A stretch of 64,000 nt of DNA from Sphingomonas sp. (GTDB taxonomy: Bacteria; Pseudomonadota; Alphaproteobacteria; Sphingomonadales; Sphingomonadaceae): the NCBI RefSeq assembly GCF_003248515.1, contig NZ_QFOB01000003.1, forward strand, positions 248,001-312,000, in the 5' to 3' direction. The notes beneath the pieces were generated by a model that saw only the letters and a list, made by a program, of their open reading frames with translations, had not been told where the DNA came from and made no database searches. Position numbers and translations under genes: made by a program. Positions 15,391-24,647 of the stretch are shown piece by piece (the stretch's first letter is position 1; every line of letters starts with the position of its first letter).

Positions 15391-16833
15391 TCAGATCGGG
15401 AAATGGCCGGGCTGGGTCTCGATGGTGATCCACCGGAGTTCGGTGAAGCTGTCGATGCCGGCCCTGCCGCCGAAGCGGCCATAGCCCGATGCCTTCACCC
15501 CGCCGAACGGCATCTGCGCCTCGTCATGCACGGTCGGCCCGTTGACGTGGCAGATGCCCGACTTGATCTGGCGCGCCACCCGAAGCCCGCGCGCCGTATC
15601 CTTCGTGAAGACGGCGGCGGAGAGGCCATATTCGGTATCGTTGGCAAGCGCGATCGCATCCGCCTCGTCCCTGGCGCGGATGATGCCCACCACGGGGCCG
15701 AAGCTCTCGTCGCGAAACAGCTTCATCGCGGGCGTGACGTGATCGATCACATGGGCGGGCATCAGCACGCCGTTCGCCGCGCCGCCGACGAGCATCGTGG
15801 CACCGGCGGCCACGGCATCATCGATCAGGCCCTTCACATGATCCACGGTCTTCTGATCCACGACCGCGCCCAGCGGCGTCCTGCCCTCGCGCGGATCGCC
15901 CACGGGCATCGAGGCGACCTTGGCCCCGAATTTTCCGGCGAAGGCATCGGCCACCGCATCCACGACGATGATCCGCTCGGTGGACATGCAGATCTGGCCC
16001 TGGTTCATGAAGGCGCCAAAGGCGGCCGCCTTCACCGCCTCGTCCAGATCGGCATCGTCCAGCACCACGAACGGCGCCTTGCCGCCCAGTTCCAGCAGCA
16101 CCGGCTTCAGATGTTCGGCCGCGCGCCTGGCGATGATCCGGCCGACATGGGTGGATCCGGTGAAGTTGATGCGGCGCACCTCGGGATGATCGATCAGCGC
16201 GCCCACGATCTCGCCCGCATCGGCGGGCGCGTTGGTGACGATGTTGACCGTGCCTTCCGGGAAACCCGCCTCCGCGAAGGCTTCCACGATCAGGCTGTGC
16301 GTGCGCGGGCACTGTTCGGATGCCTTGAGGATCACGCTGTTGCCGCAGGCGAGCGGCACCACGATCGCGCGCACGCCCAGGATGATCGGCGCATTCCACG
16401 GCGCGATGCCCAGGATCACGCCGACAGGCTCGCGCAGCGCCATCGCGATGCAGCCCGGCTTGTCGGAGGGGATCACCTCGCCCCCGATCTGCGTGGTGAG
16501 CGCAGCCGCCTCGCGCACCATGCCCACCGCCAGCATCAGATTGAAACGCGCCCAACCCTCGGTGGCGCCGATCTCGCCCATCATCGCGTCGACGAAGGCA
16601 TCGGCCTTCGCGGCGAGCGCGTCGGCCGCCTTCGTCAATACCGCGCGCCGGGCATTGGGGCCGAACGCCGACCAGATCGGGAAAGCGGCCGCGGCCGCAT
16701 CGGCCACCGCATTCGCATCGGTCACGGTAGCGGCGGGGGCTATGGTCGCCACCTCGCCCGTCACGGGGTTCAGTCGCTGAAACGTGGCCGCGCCTCCGGC
16801 GGCGTCCGGTGCGGTCTCGATGAGCGTCGCCAC
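15391..16833 (-). CDS. vdh: Aldehyde dehydrogenase, probable vanillin dehydrogenase
   Basis: The 480-residue NAD(P)-dependent aldehyde dehydrogenase has the catalytic C282 in 'NQGQICMSTE' and the general-base Glu in 'LLELGGKAPFVV', plus 'NFTGSTHVGRI' for the cofactor. The closest-looking group is salicylaldehyde/vanillin dehydrogenases of about 480 residues. It should oxidise the vanillin made by FerB to vanillate. The GTG at 16833 is preferred to an ATG at 16890: a GAGAAGGAG ribosome-binding site precedes the GTG, and the longer form would read through the palindromic operator at 16853-16871. It is the first structural gene after the MarR gene. Confidence 0.88.
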   Translation of the reverse strand: MATLIETAPDAAGGAATFQRLNPVTGEVATIAPAATVTDANAVADAAAAAFPIWSAFGPNARRAVLTKAADALAAKADAFVDAMMGEIGATEGWARFNLMLAVGMVREAAALTTQIGGEVIPSDKPGCIAMALREPVGVILGIAPWNAPIILGVRAIVVPLACGNSVILKASEQCPRTHSLIVEAFAEAGFPEGTVNIVTNAPADAGEIVGALIDHPEVRRINFTGSTHVGRIIARRAAEHLKPVLLELGGKAPFVVLDDADLDEAVKAAAFGAFMNQGQICMSTERIIVVDAVADAFAGKFGAKVASMPVGDPREGRTPLGAVVDQKTVDHVKGLIDDAVAAGATMLVGGAANGVLMPAHVIDHVTPAMKLFRDESFGPVVGIIRARDEADAIALANDTEYGLSAAVFTKDTARGLRVARQIKSGICHVNGPTVHDEAQMPFGGVKASGYGRFGGRAGIDSFTELRWITIETQPGHFPI

Positions 16834-16852
16834 ATCACTCTCCTTCTCAATA

Positions 16853-16871
16853 TTGTTATGACAAATAACAA
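16853..16871. promoter_or_regulatory. Palindromic operator upstream of vdh, probable MarR site
   Basis: A perfect inverted repeat TTGTTAT / ATAACAA (16853-16859 with 16865-16871) with a 5-base centre lies 20 bases upstream of the vdh GTG and 62 bases after the marR stop. Length, AT-rich arms and position fit MarR-type repressor sites such as that of FerC in Sphingobium. Binding by the adjacent regulator is inferred. Confidence 0.65.
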
Positions 16872-16932
16872 ATATCGATCGAGGCGGCAAGAGCCTTCGG
16901 CCGCCCTCCCGCCCGGCGGGGAGAAAAACGCA

Positions 16933-17406
16933 TCACTCCTCCGGCGGCTGCTCGCGCGCCTCGATGCGCCGGATCAGGCCGATCAGGATGTGGCGCTCGT
17001 CCGCCGTAAATTCGGAAAGTAGCGCGTCTTCATGCGCGATCAGCCGGGCAGTGGCATCCTCCAGCATGGCCCGGCCCTTCGCCGTCAGCGCCAGCGCGAT
17101 GGCGCGACGATCATCCTCGGCCGGGCTGCGATCGACATGACCCGCCTCCACCAGTTCATTGACGAGCACCACCATATTGGCGCGCTTGATGCCCAGCACC
17201 TCGCCGGCCACGCCCTGGCGGATGCCGGGATTGGCCGCGATCACGGACAGGATCGCGAATGGAACCTGGCGGAGCCCCTCTCCGCCGACCGTGCGGAAGA
17301 AATCGCTGCCGAAGACCGATGAGGCGCGGCGGAGGTGATAGCCGACCAGCCCGTCCAGCACCCCGAGTGAATCATTGCGTCCAGCGCCCGGCATGGCACC
17401 GTTCAT
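16933..17406 (-). CDS. MarR family regulator of the ferulate operon
   Basis: The 157-residue protein has a MarR winged-helix fold: 'LGVLDGLVGYHLRRASSVFGSDF', 'PGIRQGVAGEVLGIKRANMVVLVNELVEAGHVDRSP', the wing 'EDDRRAIALALTAKGRAML', and C-terminal dimer helices. The ATG at 17406 follows a strong AAGGGGGG ribosome-binding site. It precedes vdh-DUF3237-ferB-ferA in the same direction. By analogy with FerC it probably represses the operon until a hydroxycinnamoyl-CoA binds (inference from family and context). Confidence 0.88.
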   Translation of the reverse strand: MNGAMPGAGRNDSLGVLDGLVGYHLRRASSVFGSDFFRTVGGEGLRQVPFAILSVIAANPGIRQGVAGEVLGIKRANMVVLVNELVEAGHVDRSPAEDDRRAIALALTAKGRAMLEDATARLIAHEDALLSEFTADERHILIGLIRRIEAREQPPEE

Positions 17407-17528
17407 GGCATCCCCCCTTAAATGGCGGCAAGCCTGTCCCGCCCCTGCCTGCTCTAACGCGCCCCCGCGCGCGAGCAACAGGATCGCGGGCACGGCAGCA
17501 TGCCGAATGCCCGCGATGATGCCATCTT

Positions 17529-19595
17529 CTAGAAACTGTAGCGAAGCGAGACGCGCACCTGACGGGGCTCCACCGGATGGAGGTGATAATCGTCGACGCC
17601 CCCGGCCGGCTCCCCCTGTAGCCGTGACGTGTAGAAATAGGTGATGTCGGCATCCCTCGCGTCAAACAGATTGAGCGCGTCGAGGCCCAGTTTCGCCCGG
17701 CCGATCTGATAGTAGATGCCGGCATTCACGAGCGTCGTCGCCCTCGATCTCACGCTGCCATCCTCGATCAGCGGCGCACCGCCGAAATGGCGCAGGCGGA
17801 GCGAACCGGTCAGCCCGCGCCCCGCATCGATGGCCGCCCCGGCGGAAACGACATTGCCCACGGCATTCGGAATGCGCGTCATGCCCGGCACGACATCGTG
17901 GAAGCGCGCGTGCGTGATCGCGCCGGCGGCATCCAGGGTGATCCAGTTGGTCGGCCGCCAGAAAAAGGTGGCCTCCGCGCCATAGCGACGGGTGGCATCG
18001 TTCGGCTCGGTCGTTCCGCCGTCACCCGAGAAGACGAGTTCGGAACCGAGCGCCAGATAATAGCCGACCAGCGATGCGCTGAACCGCGACGCTTCATATC
18101 GGCCGCCAATCTCGGCCCCGCGCGCACGGACCAGCACAGGCACGCGCTCGACAGGATCGCCGGTCTTGGGATCGATCCGGATCGTGGCGCCGCGCACGTC
18201 ATTCGAATGGAAGCTCTCGCCATAATTGGCGTAGAGTTCGATCCGGTCGGCTGCGCGCCAGGCCAGCGCGGCCTTGGGCGCGAGGAGAAAATCGGAGCCC
18301 TTGCCGGAATTGGCGGCGATCGTGCGGGCTCGCACATCATAGGCATAGAGATCGCCCCGCGCGCCCAGCGTCAGGCGGAGGCGATCGCTCAGGAATGCCG
18401 TGCCGCTCGCATATAGCGCGCCGCTGCCTTCCTCCACGCGGTCCTCGCGGACGGTGCCGATCCGGATGGCCCGCTGCGTGCGATAGAGACCGATTGCGCC
18501 GATATGATCGTAGCGCGCCTCGCTGCCGAGCGTGGCTTCCACCGGCAATCCGGCGATCGTGGTATCGATCCTGTGCTGGATCGAACCACCCCAGACCGTG
18601 CGACGATCGCGCTGCTGGAATTCGTCGCCATCGACGGGATCATCCAGAAAGTAGGTGAAATTTGAGGTCAGCCGGAAGCGATAATGCACCGCATAAAGCG
18701 TGACGTCGGTCGCGCCGAAATGGGCATTCGCCGTAAGCCCTATCCGGGTCGTCTCGCCGCCAAGATACGGATCGATATAGCCGAACCGGTCGATCGATCC
18801 GCTATCGATCGCGCGCTGCGGAACCTGATCGGTCGCATTCCAGGTCGCGTGATAGCCGGTGAGGCCAAGGCTCCAGCGGTGCGCTCCGGTGCCTCGCGAA
18901 TATTTGACGAGGCCGTTCACCTTTTTGAGATCCTCGTCGAGCACCCAGGGGCCGTTCGAGCGGGTCCCGTCCAGCGCGGCCAGCAGGGTTCCATCCGCCA
19001 GGGCGCCGCTTCCCGCGGCCAGCGCCCGATAATAGCCGAAGCTGCCACCCGTCGCCTCGATGATCGGGGCGGCCAGGCTGTCCGCCATGACGAATTTCGC
19101 GGTGCCGGCGGCCGAGAAATCGCCCACGTCGGCAAAATAGGGGCCCTTCCGATAATCGATGCGCTGCACGAGTTCGGGGATCAGGAAATTCAGATCCAGA
19201 TAGCCCTGCCCATGCCCATGCGTGCGCATGTTGACGGGCACGCCATCGACGAAGGCGGCGAAATCGGTGCCGTGATCGAGATTGAAGCCGCGCAGAAAAT
19301 ATTGATTGGCCTTGCCCGTGCCGGAATGCTGCGTTGCGATCACGCCGGGAACGTTTTCAACCAGTTCGCCCACGCGGGATAGCGGCCGATCCTCGAAATC
19401 CCTGTAGCCGACAACGCCTTGCGAGCCGGAAAGCGCGGTTCCGATCTGCGCGAGCGCGCGGCCATAGACGATGACGTCGTCTTGTCGTTCGCCATCGCGC
19501 GGTACGGCACCGTCGCTGGACTGGGCCACCGCCACATCGCCGGCGAATATGCAAACGGCGAGACCAAGCGCGCCAGACATCGATCTGCTAAGCAT
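17529..19595 (-). CDS. TonB-dependent outer membrane receptor (688 aa)
   Basis: There is a signal peptide of about 24 residues (LGLAVCIFAGDVAVAQ), a TonB-box-like 'DDVIVYGR' near residue 40, a plug domain ('RVGELVENVPGVIATQHSGTG', 'QYFLRGFNLDHGTDFAAFVDGVP', 'IDYRKGPYFADVGDFSAAG') and a 22-strand barrel ending in Phe ('VRVSLRYSF'). The plug has an unusual 'MRTHGHGQGYLDLNFL' stretch. The ligand is unknown. It lies upstream of the ferulate operon in the same direction with about 120 bases between, so import of an aromatic or metal complex is possible, but there is no direct evidence. It is divergent from a second receptor. Confidence 0.9.
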   Translation of the reverse strand: MLSRSMSGALGLAVCIFAGDVAVAQSSDGAVPRDGERQDDVIVYGRALAQIGTALSGSQGVVGYRDFEDRPLSRVGELVENVPGVIATQHSGTGKANQYFLRGFNLDHGTDFAAFVDGVPVNMRTHGHGQGYLDLNFLIPELVQRIDYRKGPYFADVGDFSAAGTAKFVMADSLAAPIIEATGGSFGYYRALAAGSGALADGTLLAALDGTRSNGPWVLDEDLKKVNGLVKYSRGTGAHRWSLGLTGYHATWNATDQVPQRAIDSGSIDRFGYIDPYLGGETTRIGLTANAHFGATDVTLYAVHYRFRLTSNFTYFLDDPVDGDEFQQRDRRTVWGGSIQHRIDTTIAGLPVEATLGSEARYDHIGAIGLYRTQRAIRIGTVREDRVEEGSGALYASGTAFLSDRLRLTLGARGDLYAYDVRARTIAANSGKGSDFLLAPKAALAWRAADRIELYANYGESFHSNDVRGATIRIDPKTGDPVERVPVLVRARGAEIGGRYEASRFSASLVGYYLALGSELVFSGDGGTTEPNDATRRYGAEATFFWRPTNWITLDAAGAITHARFHDVVPGMTRIPNAVGNVVSAGAAIDAGRGLTGSLRLRHFGGAPLIEDGSVRSRATTLVNAGIYYQIGRAKLGLDALNLFDARDADITYFYTSRLQGEPAGGVDDYHLHPVEPRQVRVSLRYSF

Positions 19596-20298
19596 TGAAT
19601 CCCCAAATTTTCGATTATCACCCTACGACTATCGCCGCATCAGCCTATCATCAACTAATAGAAATGTAATTTTTTATTTCGTTCGTCGAACTAATACCAA
19701 GATTTTTTGAATCTATATTATAGACGCGATCTACGCTCATGCGCGAATGCGCGCGATTACCAGCGCAGCGACCGCGAAAATCCCATCACCAGCCGACACA
19801 TCTCTCCGCGAGCGCGCACCCGGAAAAACGAAACCCATGGCCGCCAGGACCATCCGAAAGCGCCTTCATCGCCGAGAATGAAGGGGAGCGCAGCCGGAGC
19901 GCGGCGCACCACCACCCTCGCCCCGGCAGCCACCTCTCCCCTCGCGAAAAAACCCTCGCAGACGCCCGAAATCATCACGAATCAAAAGGACCGCGACGGT
20001 CTCATTCGCATTTTCGCAACGTGGCATGCGGATTTCTCCTGTTTACACATACAGACAAACGCGACAATGTCGCCGCCCAGACGACTCTGAGGCTGTATCA
20101 CAAACAGTCCGGCCCTATCGCGCCTGATGCCGCTCCAATCGCAGCATAATGACGCAATTACGAGATAACATCGTAGTATATTTGCTTATTATAATAATAG
20201 ACATCGATCATTTCTTCTATGACTATGTCGATCATAAGATTCTATACTAGATATAGTTGCAACGGAGAGGCCTATATAAATTAGGTTCGGGGGAATCA
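19596..20298. other. AT-rich divergent intergenic region between two TonB receptors
   Basis: I see no supported gene in about 700 bases. Both ends (19600-19740 and 20150-20298) are clearly AT-rich and should hold the two receptor promoters. The left end has a perfect 11-base palindrome GTTCGTCGAAC at 19681-19691. The right end has a direct repeat TCGATCAT at 20204-20211 and 20228-20235. The middle (19740-20000) is GC-richer with short open frames that match nothing I recognise and may be a decayed gene. No clear Fur box or riboswitch was found. Confidence 0.5.
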
Positions 20299-22605
20299 AT
20301 GAATAATCGACTGATCGGTTTGGGATCGACCTTCTTCCTGTGCCTGCTTGCGCAATCGCAAGCGCAGGCGGAAATTGCCCCGCCGCCCGCTGGCGATGCG
20401 GCCGCGAACAGCGACGAGATCGTGATCGAGGGAAAGACCTTCGCTCAGAACAATTCGGCTCTGGGCATGGGAGCCTCGGTCATCGAGACGCCGCGAACCG
20501 TTCAGCGCATTGACGCGACCCAACTTAAGGATCTCTCGATCGAGAGTGTCCGTGATTTCGCGAAGGTGGTGCCAGGCGCCTACACGACTACCCAGTTCGG
20601 CGGCGCGAATACCCCGTCACTGCGCGGCCAGACCGCCGAAATCTATCAGGACGGCATTCTGCGCACGCCCCGCGCGAACGGCCTGCCCGTGAGCTTCAAC
20701 GGCGTCGGTGGCCTCGATGTGGTGAAAGGCCCGGCGGGCGTGGTCTATGGGCCGACCGGCCGCGTCGGCGGCTATGTCAACTTCGTCACCAAGAAGCCGC
20801 AGCAGGATGGCCTGCACGTTTTCGTCGATGCCAGCTATGGCCGGTGGGACGACAAGCGCGTCCAGGCGGATATCGGCGGACCGATCAACGAGGTGCTGGG
20901 CCTGCGCCTGAGCTATGAGCGGGTCGATTCCGACAGCTATTACCGCCTCGGCTTCATGGATTCGCACGATATTTACGGCGCGCTCCAGTTCACGCCAAGT
21001 GACAAGCTGACGATCGATGCGAACATCGAATATTATCATGCGAAATTCACCGAGAATACGGGCATCAACCGGCCGACGCAGGAGCTGATCGACGACGGCC
21101 TTTATTATCAGGGCACCGGCATCGGCCGCTTCAGTTCGCCGACGGCGACGGATCGGCGCGGCTTCCGCTCGGTCATCAACGTCACCGGCGTCACCAAGAT
21201 CGATCGCAGCTTCCAGCTCGTCGGTCCGGACGATTATGCGAAGGGCTCGGATCTCGTCGCCCAACTGCACGTCAATTATCAGCTCAGCGATCAGCTCACG
21301 ATCGCGAACCATATGGCGTATGAGGATTATACCCAGATCCAGGAAGAATACGCCCAGCGCTTCTACAATTACATTCCGAAGTCGCACAATTTCCAGAATC
21401 GCCTGGAACTGTCTGGTGAATTCGGCAAGCAAAAGATCGTCATCGGTGCCGCCTATCGCGCCTATGAATCGCTCTCTTATGCCGACTTCTTCAACGAATA
21501 TTTGAACGCCACAGACATCACCACCGATCCGGCGACCTACCAGATCAACAATCTTGCCGGTGTGGTCGCGGTGCCGGGCCGGACCAACGAATTCGCAACC
21601 CCCGGCACCACTTATGGCGTGGCCGGCTACACCAACGCGCAGGCCGGCACGGCCGACCAGAAGGCCAACCAGATCGGCTTCTTCGCGCAGGGCATGTTCC
21701 ACCTGACCGATGAACTGTCGGTGCTGGCCGGTGCCCGTCTCGATCGCATCCACGAGCGGCTCGCCGATCCGCTGCCGCCGCCCGGCGCAACCGCCGCCCG
21801 CGACACGATCACCGAGTGGGAAAAGGCGTTCAACACCAGCGTGACCTATGCCTTCACGCCGAACACCTCGATTTACGCGACATTCAATTACAACGAATCT
21901 CCGGCCAGCAATGTCGGCGGCTATGCGCCCTTCACTTCGGGCGTGTTGATCAAGGAGAATTTCCACATCGACAATTATCTGTACGAGGGCGGCGCCAAAG
22001 CCGCGCTGATCGGCAACAAGCTGTTCGGCGCGATCTCCATCTTCAAACAGAAGCGCTCCGTCGTCGACGCATTCGGCGCGGTCAGCCGGGTGGTCGCCAA
22101 GGGTGCGGAACTGCAGCTCAATTATCAGGCCACCAAGAATTTCTCGATGATGGCCTCCTATACGTATATCGATGCGATGCTGCCGAACGCCCGGCAGTCG
22201 GCCTTCACCCGTGATGTCTACGATGCATTCGCGGCGCCCTATGGCAACGGCAATGGCAGCCCGAACTTCACGGCCCTTACCGGAACCTTCCGGATGCCCG
22301 GCCTGCCCAAGCACATGCTGACGGGCTTTGCGAAATATAAGTCGGACATGGGCCTCGGCGGCAGCATCAACGGCCAACTCACCAGCCCGATGAACACCTC
22401 CTATCTCGGCAATGTGAAGATCCGGACGCAGTTCCAGATCGATGGCACGATCTTCTATGATGTGGGCAAGTTCACGATCTACGCGAACCTCTACAACATC
22501 ACCAACGAGAAGAACTGGTCCGCAGCCGGGGGCTCGCAGGGCAACGACCTGATCAACGCCGATCTGCCCTTCCACTGGCGGCTGGGCGCACGCTTCCGCT
22601 TCTGA
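20299..22605 (+). CDS. TonB-dependent receptor, siderophore-type (768 aa)
   Basis: The ATG at 20299 gives a clean signal peptide (LIGLGSTFFLCLLAQSQAQA) and follows a GGGGGA ribosome-binding site. Then come a TonB-box-like 'DEIVIEGKTF', a plug with 'SVIETPRTVQRIDATQLKDL', 'PSLRGQTAEIYQDGILR', 'VVKGPAGVVYGPTGRVGGYV', and a barrel ending in 'WRLGARFRF'. The plug resembles FhuA/FecA-like siderophore receptors. It starts a unit with an adenine-deaminase-like lipoprotein 53 bases downstream, a HupE/UreJ-type protein and a LysR gene. Its ligand may be a purine-like compound or a metal chelate (inference). Confidence 0.9.
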   Translation: MNNRLIGLGSTFFLCLLAQSQAQAEIAPPPAGDAAANSDEIVIEGKTFAQNNSALGMGASVIETPRTVQRIDATQLKDLSIESVRDFAKVVPGAYTTTQFGGANTPSLRGQTAEIYQDGILRTPRANGLPVSFNGVGGLDVVKGPAGVVYGPTGRVGGYVNFVTKKPQQDGLHVFVDASYGRWDDKRVQADIGGPINEVLGLRLSYERVDSDSYYRLGFMDSHDIYGALQFTPSDKLTIDANIEYYHAKFTENTGINRPTQELIDDGLYYQGTGIGRFSSPTATDRRGFRSVINVTGVTKIDRSFQLVGPDDYAKGSDLVAQLHVNYQLSDQLTIANHMAYEDYTQIQEEYAQRFYNYIPKSHNFQNRLELSGEFGKQKIVIGAAYRAYESLSYADFFNEYLNATDITTDPATYQINNLAGVVAVPGRTNEFATPGTTYGVAGYTNAQAGTADQKANQIGFFAQGMFHLTDELSVLAGARLDRIHERLADPLPPPGATAARDTITEWEKAFNTSVTYAFTPNTSIYATFNYNESPASNVGGYAPFTSGVLIKENFHIDNYLYEGGAKAALIGNKLFGAISIFKQKRSVVDAFGAVSRVVAKGAELQLNYQATKNFSMMASYTYIDAMLPNARQSAFTRDVYDAFAAPYGNGNGSPNFTALTGTFRMPGLPKHMLTGFAKYKSDMGLGGSINGQLTSPMNTSYLGNVKIRTQFQIDGTIFYDVGKFTIYANLYNITNEKNWSAAGGSQGNDLINADLPFHWRLGARFRF

Positions 22606-22658
22606 GCGGAAGCGACACCGATTTCACCGATCTACCGCCGACCATCACAGAGGGTGAC

Positions 22659-24641
22659 ATGAACTTGAAGATCCGGGCCACGTTGGCATCGCGGCGGGCC
22701 GCCATTGTCTCCACTGGGATTGCGGCGGTGCTGGCCGCCGGCCTGCTCGCGTCCTGTTCGTCCAAGGAGGAGGCCGTCACCAGGAGCGGATCCGGCGTGC
22801 CGGTGGCAAGCGCGGTGGACAAGCCGGTGCCGTTCGATGCGGAGACGCTGGCCCGCCAGAAGCTGGTCGAAGTGGCGCTCGCACGGGCGCCCGCGGATCT
22901 CGTGATCCGGGGCGCCCGCGTCCTCAATGTCTTCACCAGCCAGTGGGATGACGGTCAGGATATCGTCATCAGCGGCGAGCGGATCGCCTGGGTCGGCAAG
23001 TCAGGCGACTGGAAGGGCAAGACGAAGAAGGTCTTCGATGCCAGGGGCCTGACGGCGGTCCCGGGCTTCGGCGAATCCCACAAGCATATCGAGAGCACCC
23101 TGCTCTCGCCCGAATATGAGGCGGCGCTGGTCGTGCCGCTCGGCAATACCTGGACGAGCGAGGGCTCGCACGAATTCTCGAACGTGTCGGGCGAGCATAA
23201 TGTGGAATTCTGGGAGACGGCGGGCAAGCATGGCAGCCCGCTGAAGATCTTCACGGCGCTGGGTTCGGCCACGCCGCCGTCCGCCTTCGAGAAGGGCGGC
23301 GGCAGCTACGCCTACCAGGAAATCTACGACAACATGAACAAGAGCCTCTCCGTGCAGGGGCTGGACGAGGTGATGGACTGGCCGGCGGTATCGCGGCCCG
23401 AGCATCCCGGGCACCAGCGCATCTGGGAGAATATCCAGGCGACGCGAAACACGCGCGGCGTGATCGATGGCCATGGCGCCGGGCTCACCGAGCATGGGGA
23501 CATCAACGCATTCGCCGCAACCGGCCTGACCTCCGATCACGAGACGCGCGCACCGGAGGAGGCCTGGGAAAAGCTGCAGCACGGTCTGTTCATGCAGCTG
23601 AAGAACGAGAATATCGAACGCGCCCTGCCCTATTTCAAAGCGAAGGGCCTCACCGACTGGTCGAACATCGCGCTGGTGACGGACGATCGCAACGTCGCCG
23701 ATACGCTGCGCCTCGGCACGATGGACGCGCACGTCCGCCAGGCCATCCAGATGGGCGTGCCCACCATCGCCGCCTATCAGATGGCCACGATCAACCCGGC
23801 CCGCCACGCGCATATGGATTCGCAGGTCGGCGCGATCGCGCCTGGCCGCTATGCGGACGTGGTGCTGCTCTCGTCGGTGGATGACGTGCAGATCAAGCAT
23901 GTCTTCGCCAACGGCAAGCTGGCCGCGACCGACGGCAAATATCTGCTGCCCATCCCCAAGATCGACTGGCCGAAATGGGCCACCGACACGATCAACATCG
24001 GCCGCAAGCTCACGGCGGACGATTTCGTGATCCGCGCGCCCGAGGGCCGCACCACCGTGACGGCGGCGATCCAGGAGCCCCGTTATCGCGATCCCGTCCA
24101 GAGGACCGCGACGCTCCCGGTCGTCAACGGCGTCGTCCAGCGCGATATCGCCCACGACATCATCAAGTTCGCGATGATCGATCGCTATACGGGCCAGGGC
24201 AAGCTCGCGAAGGTCTTCTATACCGGCCTCGGCCCCAAGACGCCCAATTCGGCGATCGCCTCGTCGGTGTCGCACGATCTGCACGACGTGGCCGTGGTCG
24301 GCAGCAGCGATGCGGCGATGGCGATGGCGGCGAACCGCGTCGCCGAGCTGAAGGGCGGCATCGTGCTGGTCAGGAACGGCAAGATCGTCGGCGAGATCAA
24401 GCTGGAAGTGGGCGGTCTGATGACGAGCCGCCCCATCCCCGAGGCCGCCGCCGATCTCGAGAAGATGTGGGCGCAGGGCGACACGATGGAATGGATCGGC
24501 GCGCCGGGCTTCCCGAAAGGCATCATCGCCATGATGATTACCTGCAGCCCCTACACCTGGCGCCTCGTCGTCCCCTATCCGGGCAATCCGGACGGGCTGG
24601 TGCTGCTGCAGACCGGGGAGACGATGCCGATCATCAAGTAA
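22659..24641 (+). CDS. Adenine-deaminase-family amidohydrolase, predicted lipoprotein
   Basis: The 660-residue protein follows the Ade (adenine deaminase) order. HKH at residues 141-143 lies in 'GFGESHKHIESTLLSP'. Then come 'GSHEFSNVSG', 'VIDGHGAGLTEHGDINAF', 'TSDHETRAPEEAWEKL', 'LVTDDRNVADTL', 'MATINPARHAHM' and a C-terminal Ade domain ('SSVSHDLHDVAVVGSSDAAMAMAANRV'). Unlike cytoplasmic Ade it has an N-terminal lipoprotein signal: hydrophobic core then the lipobox LLASC with C33 and Ser-Ser after it, which would send it to the outer membrane. The usual GH pair after the TDD motif reads GT (T354). The true substrate may be another amine or cyclic amide reached through the upstream receptor. 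Confidence 0.85.
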   Translation: MNLKIRATLASRRAAIVSTGIAAVLAAGLLASCSSKEEAVTRSGSGVPVASAVDKPVPFDAETLARQKLVEVALARAPADLVIRGARVLNVFTSQWDDGQDIVISGERIAWVGKSGDWKGKTKKVFDARGLTAVPGFGESHKHIESTLLSPEYEAALVVPLGNTWTSEGSHEFSNVSGEHNVEFWETAGKHGSPLKIFTALGSATPPSAFEKGGGSYAYQEIYDNMNKSLSVQGLDEVMDWPAVSRPEHPGHQRIWENIQATRNTRGVIDGHGAGLTEHGDINAFAATGLTSDHETRAPEEAWEKLQHGLFMQLKNENIERALPYFKAKGLTDWSNIALVTDDRNVADTLRLGTMDAHVRQAIQMGVPTIAAYQMATINPARHAHMDSQVGAIAPGRYADVVLLSSVDDVQIKHVFANGKLAATDGKYLLPIPKIDWPKWATDTINIGRKLTADDFVIRAPEGRTTVTAAIQEPRYRDPVQRTATLPVVNGVVQRDIAHDIIKFAMIDRYTGQGKLAKVFYTGLGPKTPNSAIASSVSHDLHDVAVVGSSDAAMAMAANRVAELKGGIVLVRNGKIVGEIKLEVGGLMTSRPIPEAAADLEKMWAQGDTMEWIGAPGFPKGIIAMMITCSPYTWRLVVPYPGNPDGLVLLQTGETMPIIK

Positions 24642-24647
24642 CGGGTC

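Noticed and set aside
16834..16890. Longer vdh start at ATG 16890
   Set aside because: It would read through the palindrome, and the GTG at 16833 has a strong ribosome-binding site.
19707..20090. Short open frames on both strands in the receptor gap (127 and 73 codons)
   Set aside because: They overlap each other, have no ribosome-binding site and match no family. They may be remnants but cannot be called genes.
20617..22575. A 652-codon open frame opposite the second TonB receptor
   Set aside because: It is antisense to a well-supported receptor and has no recognisable motif.
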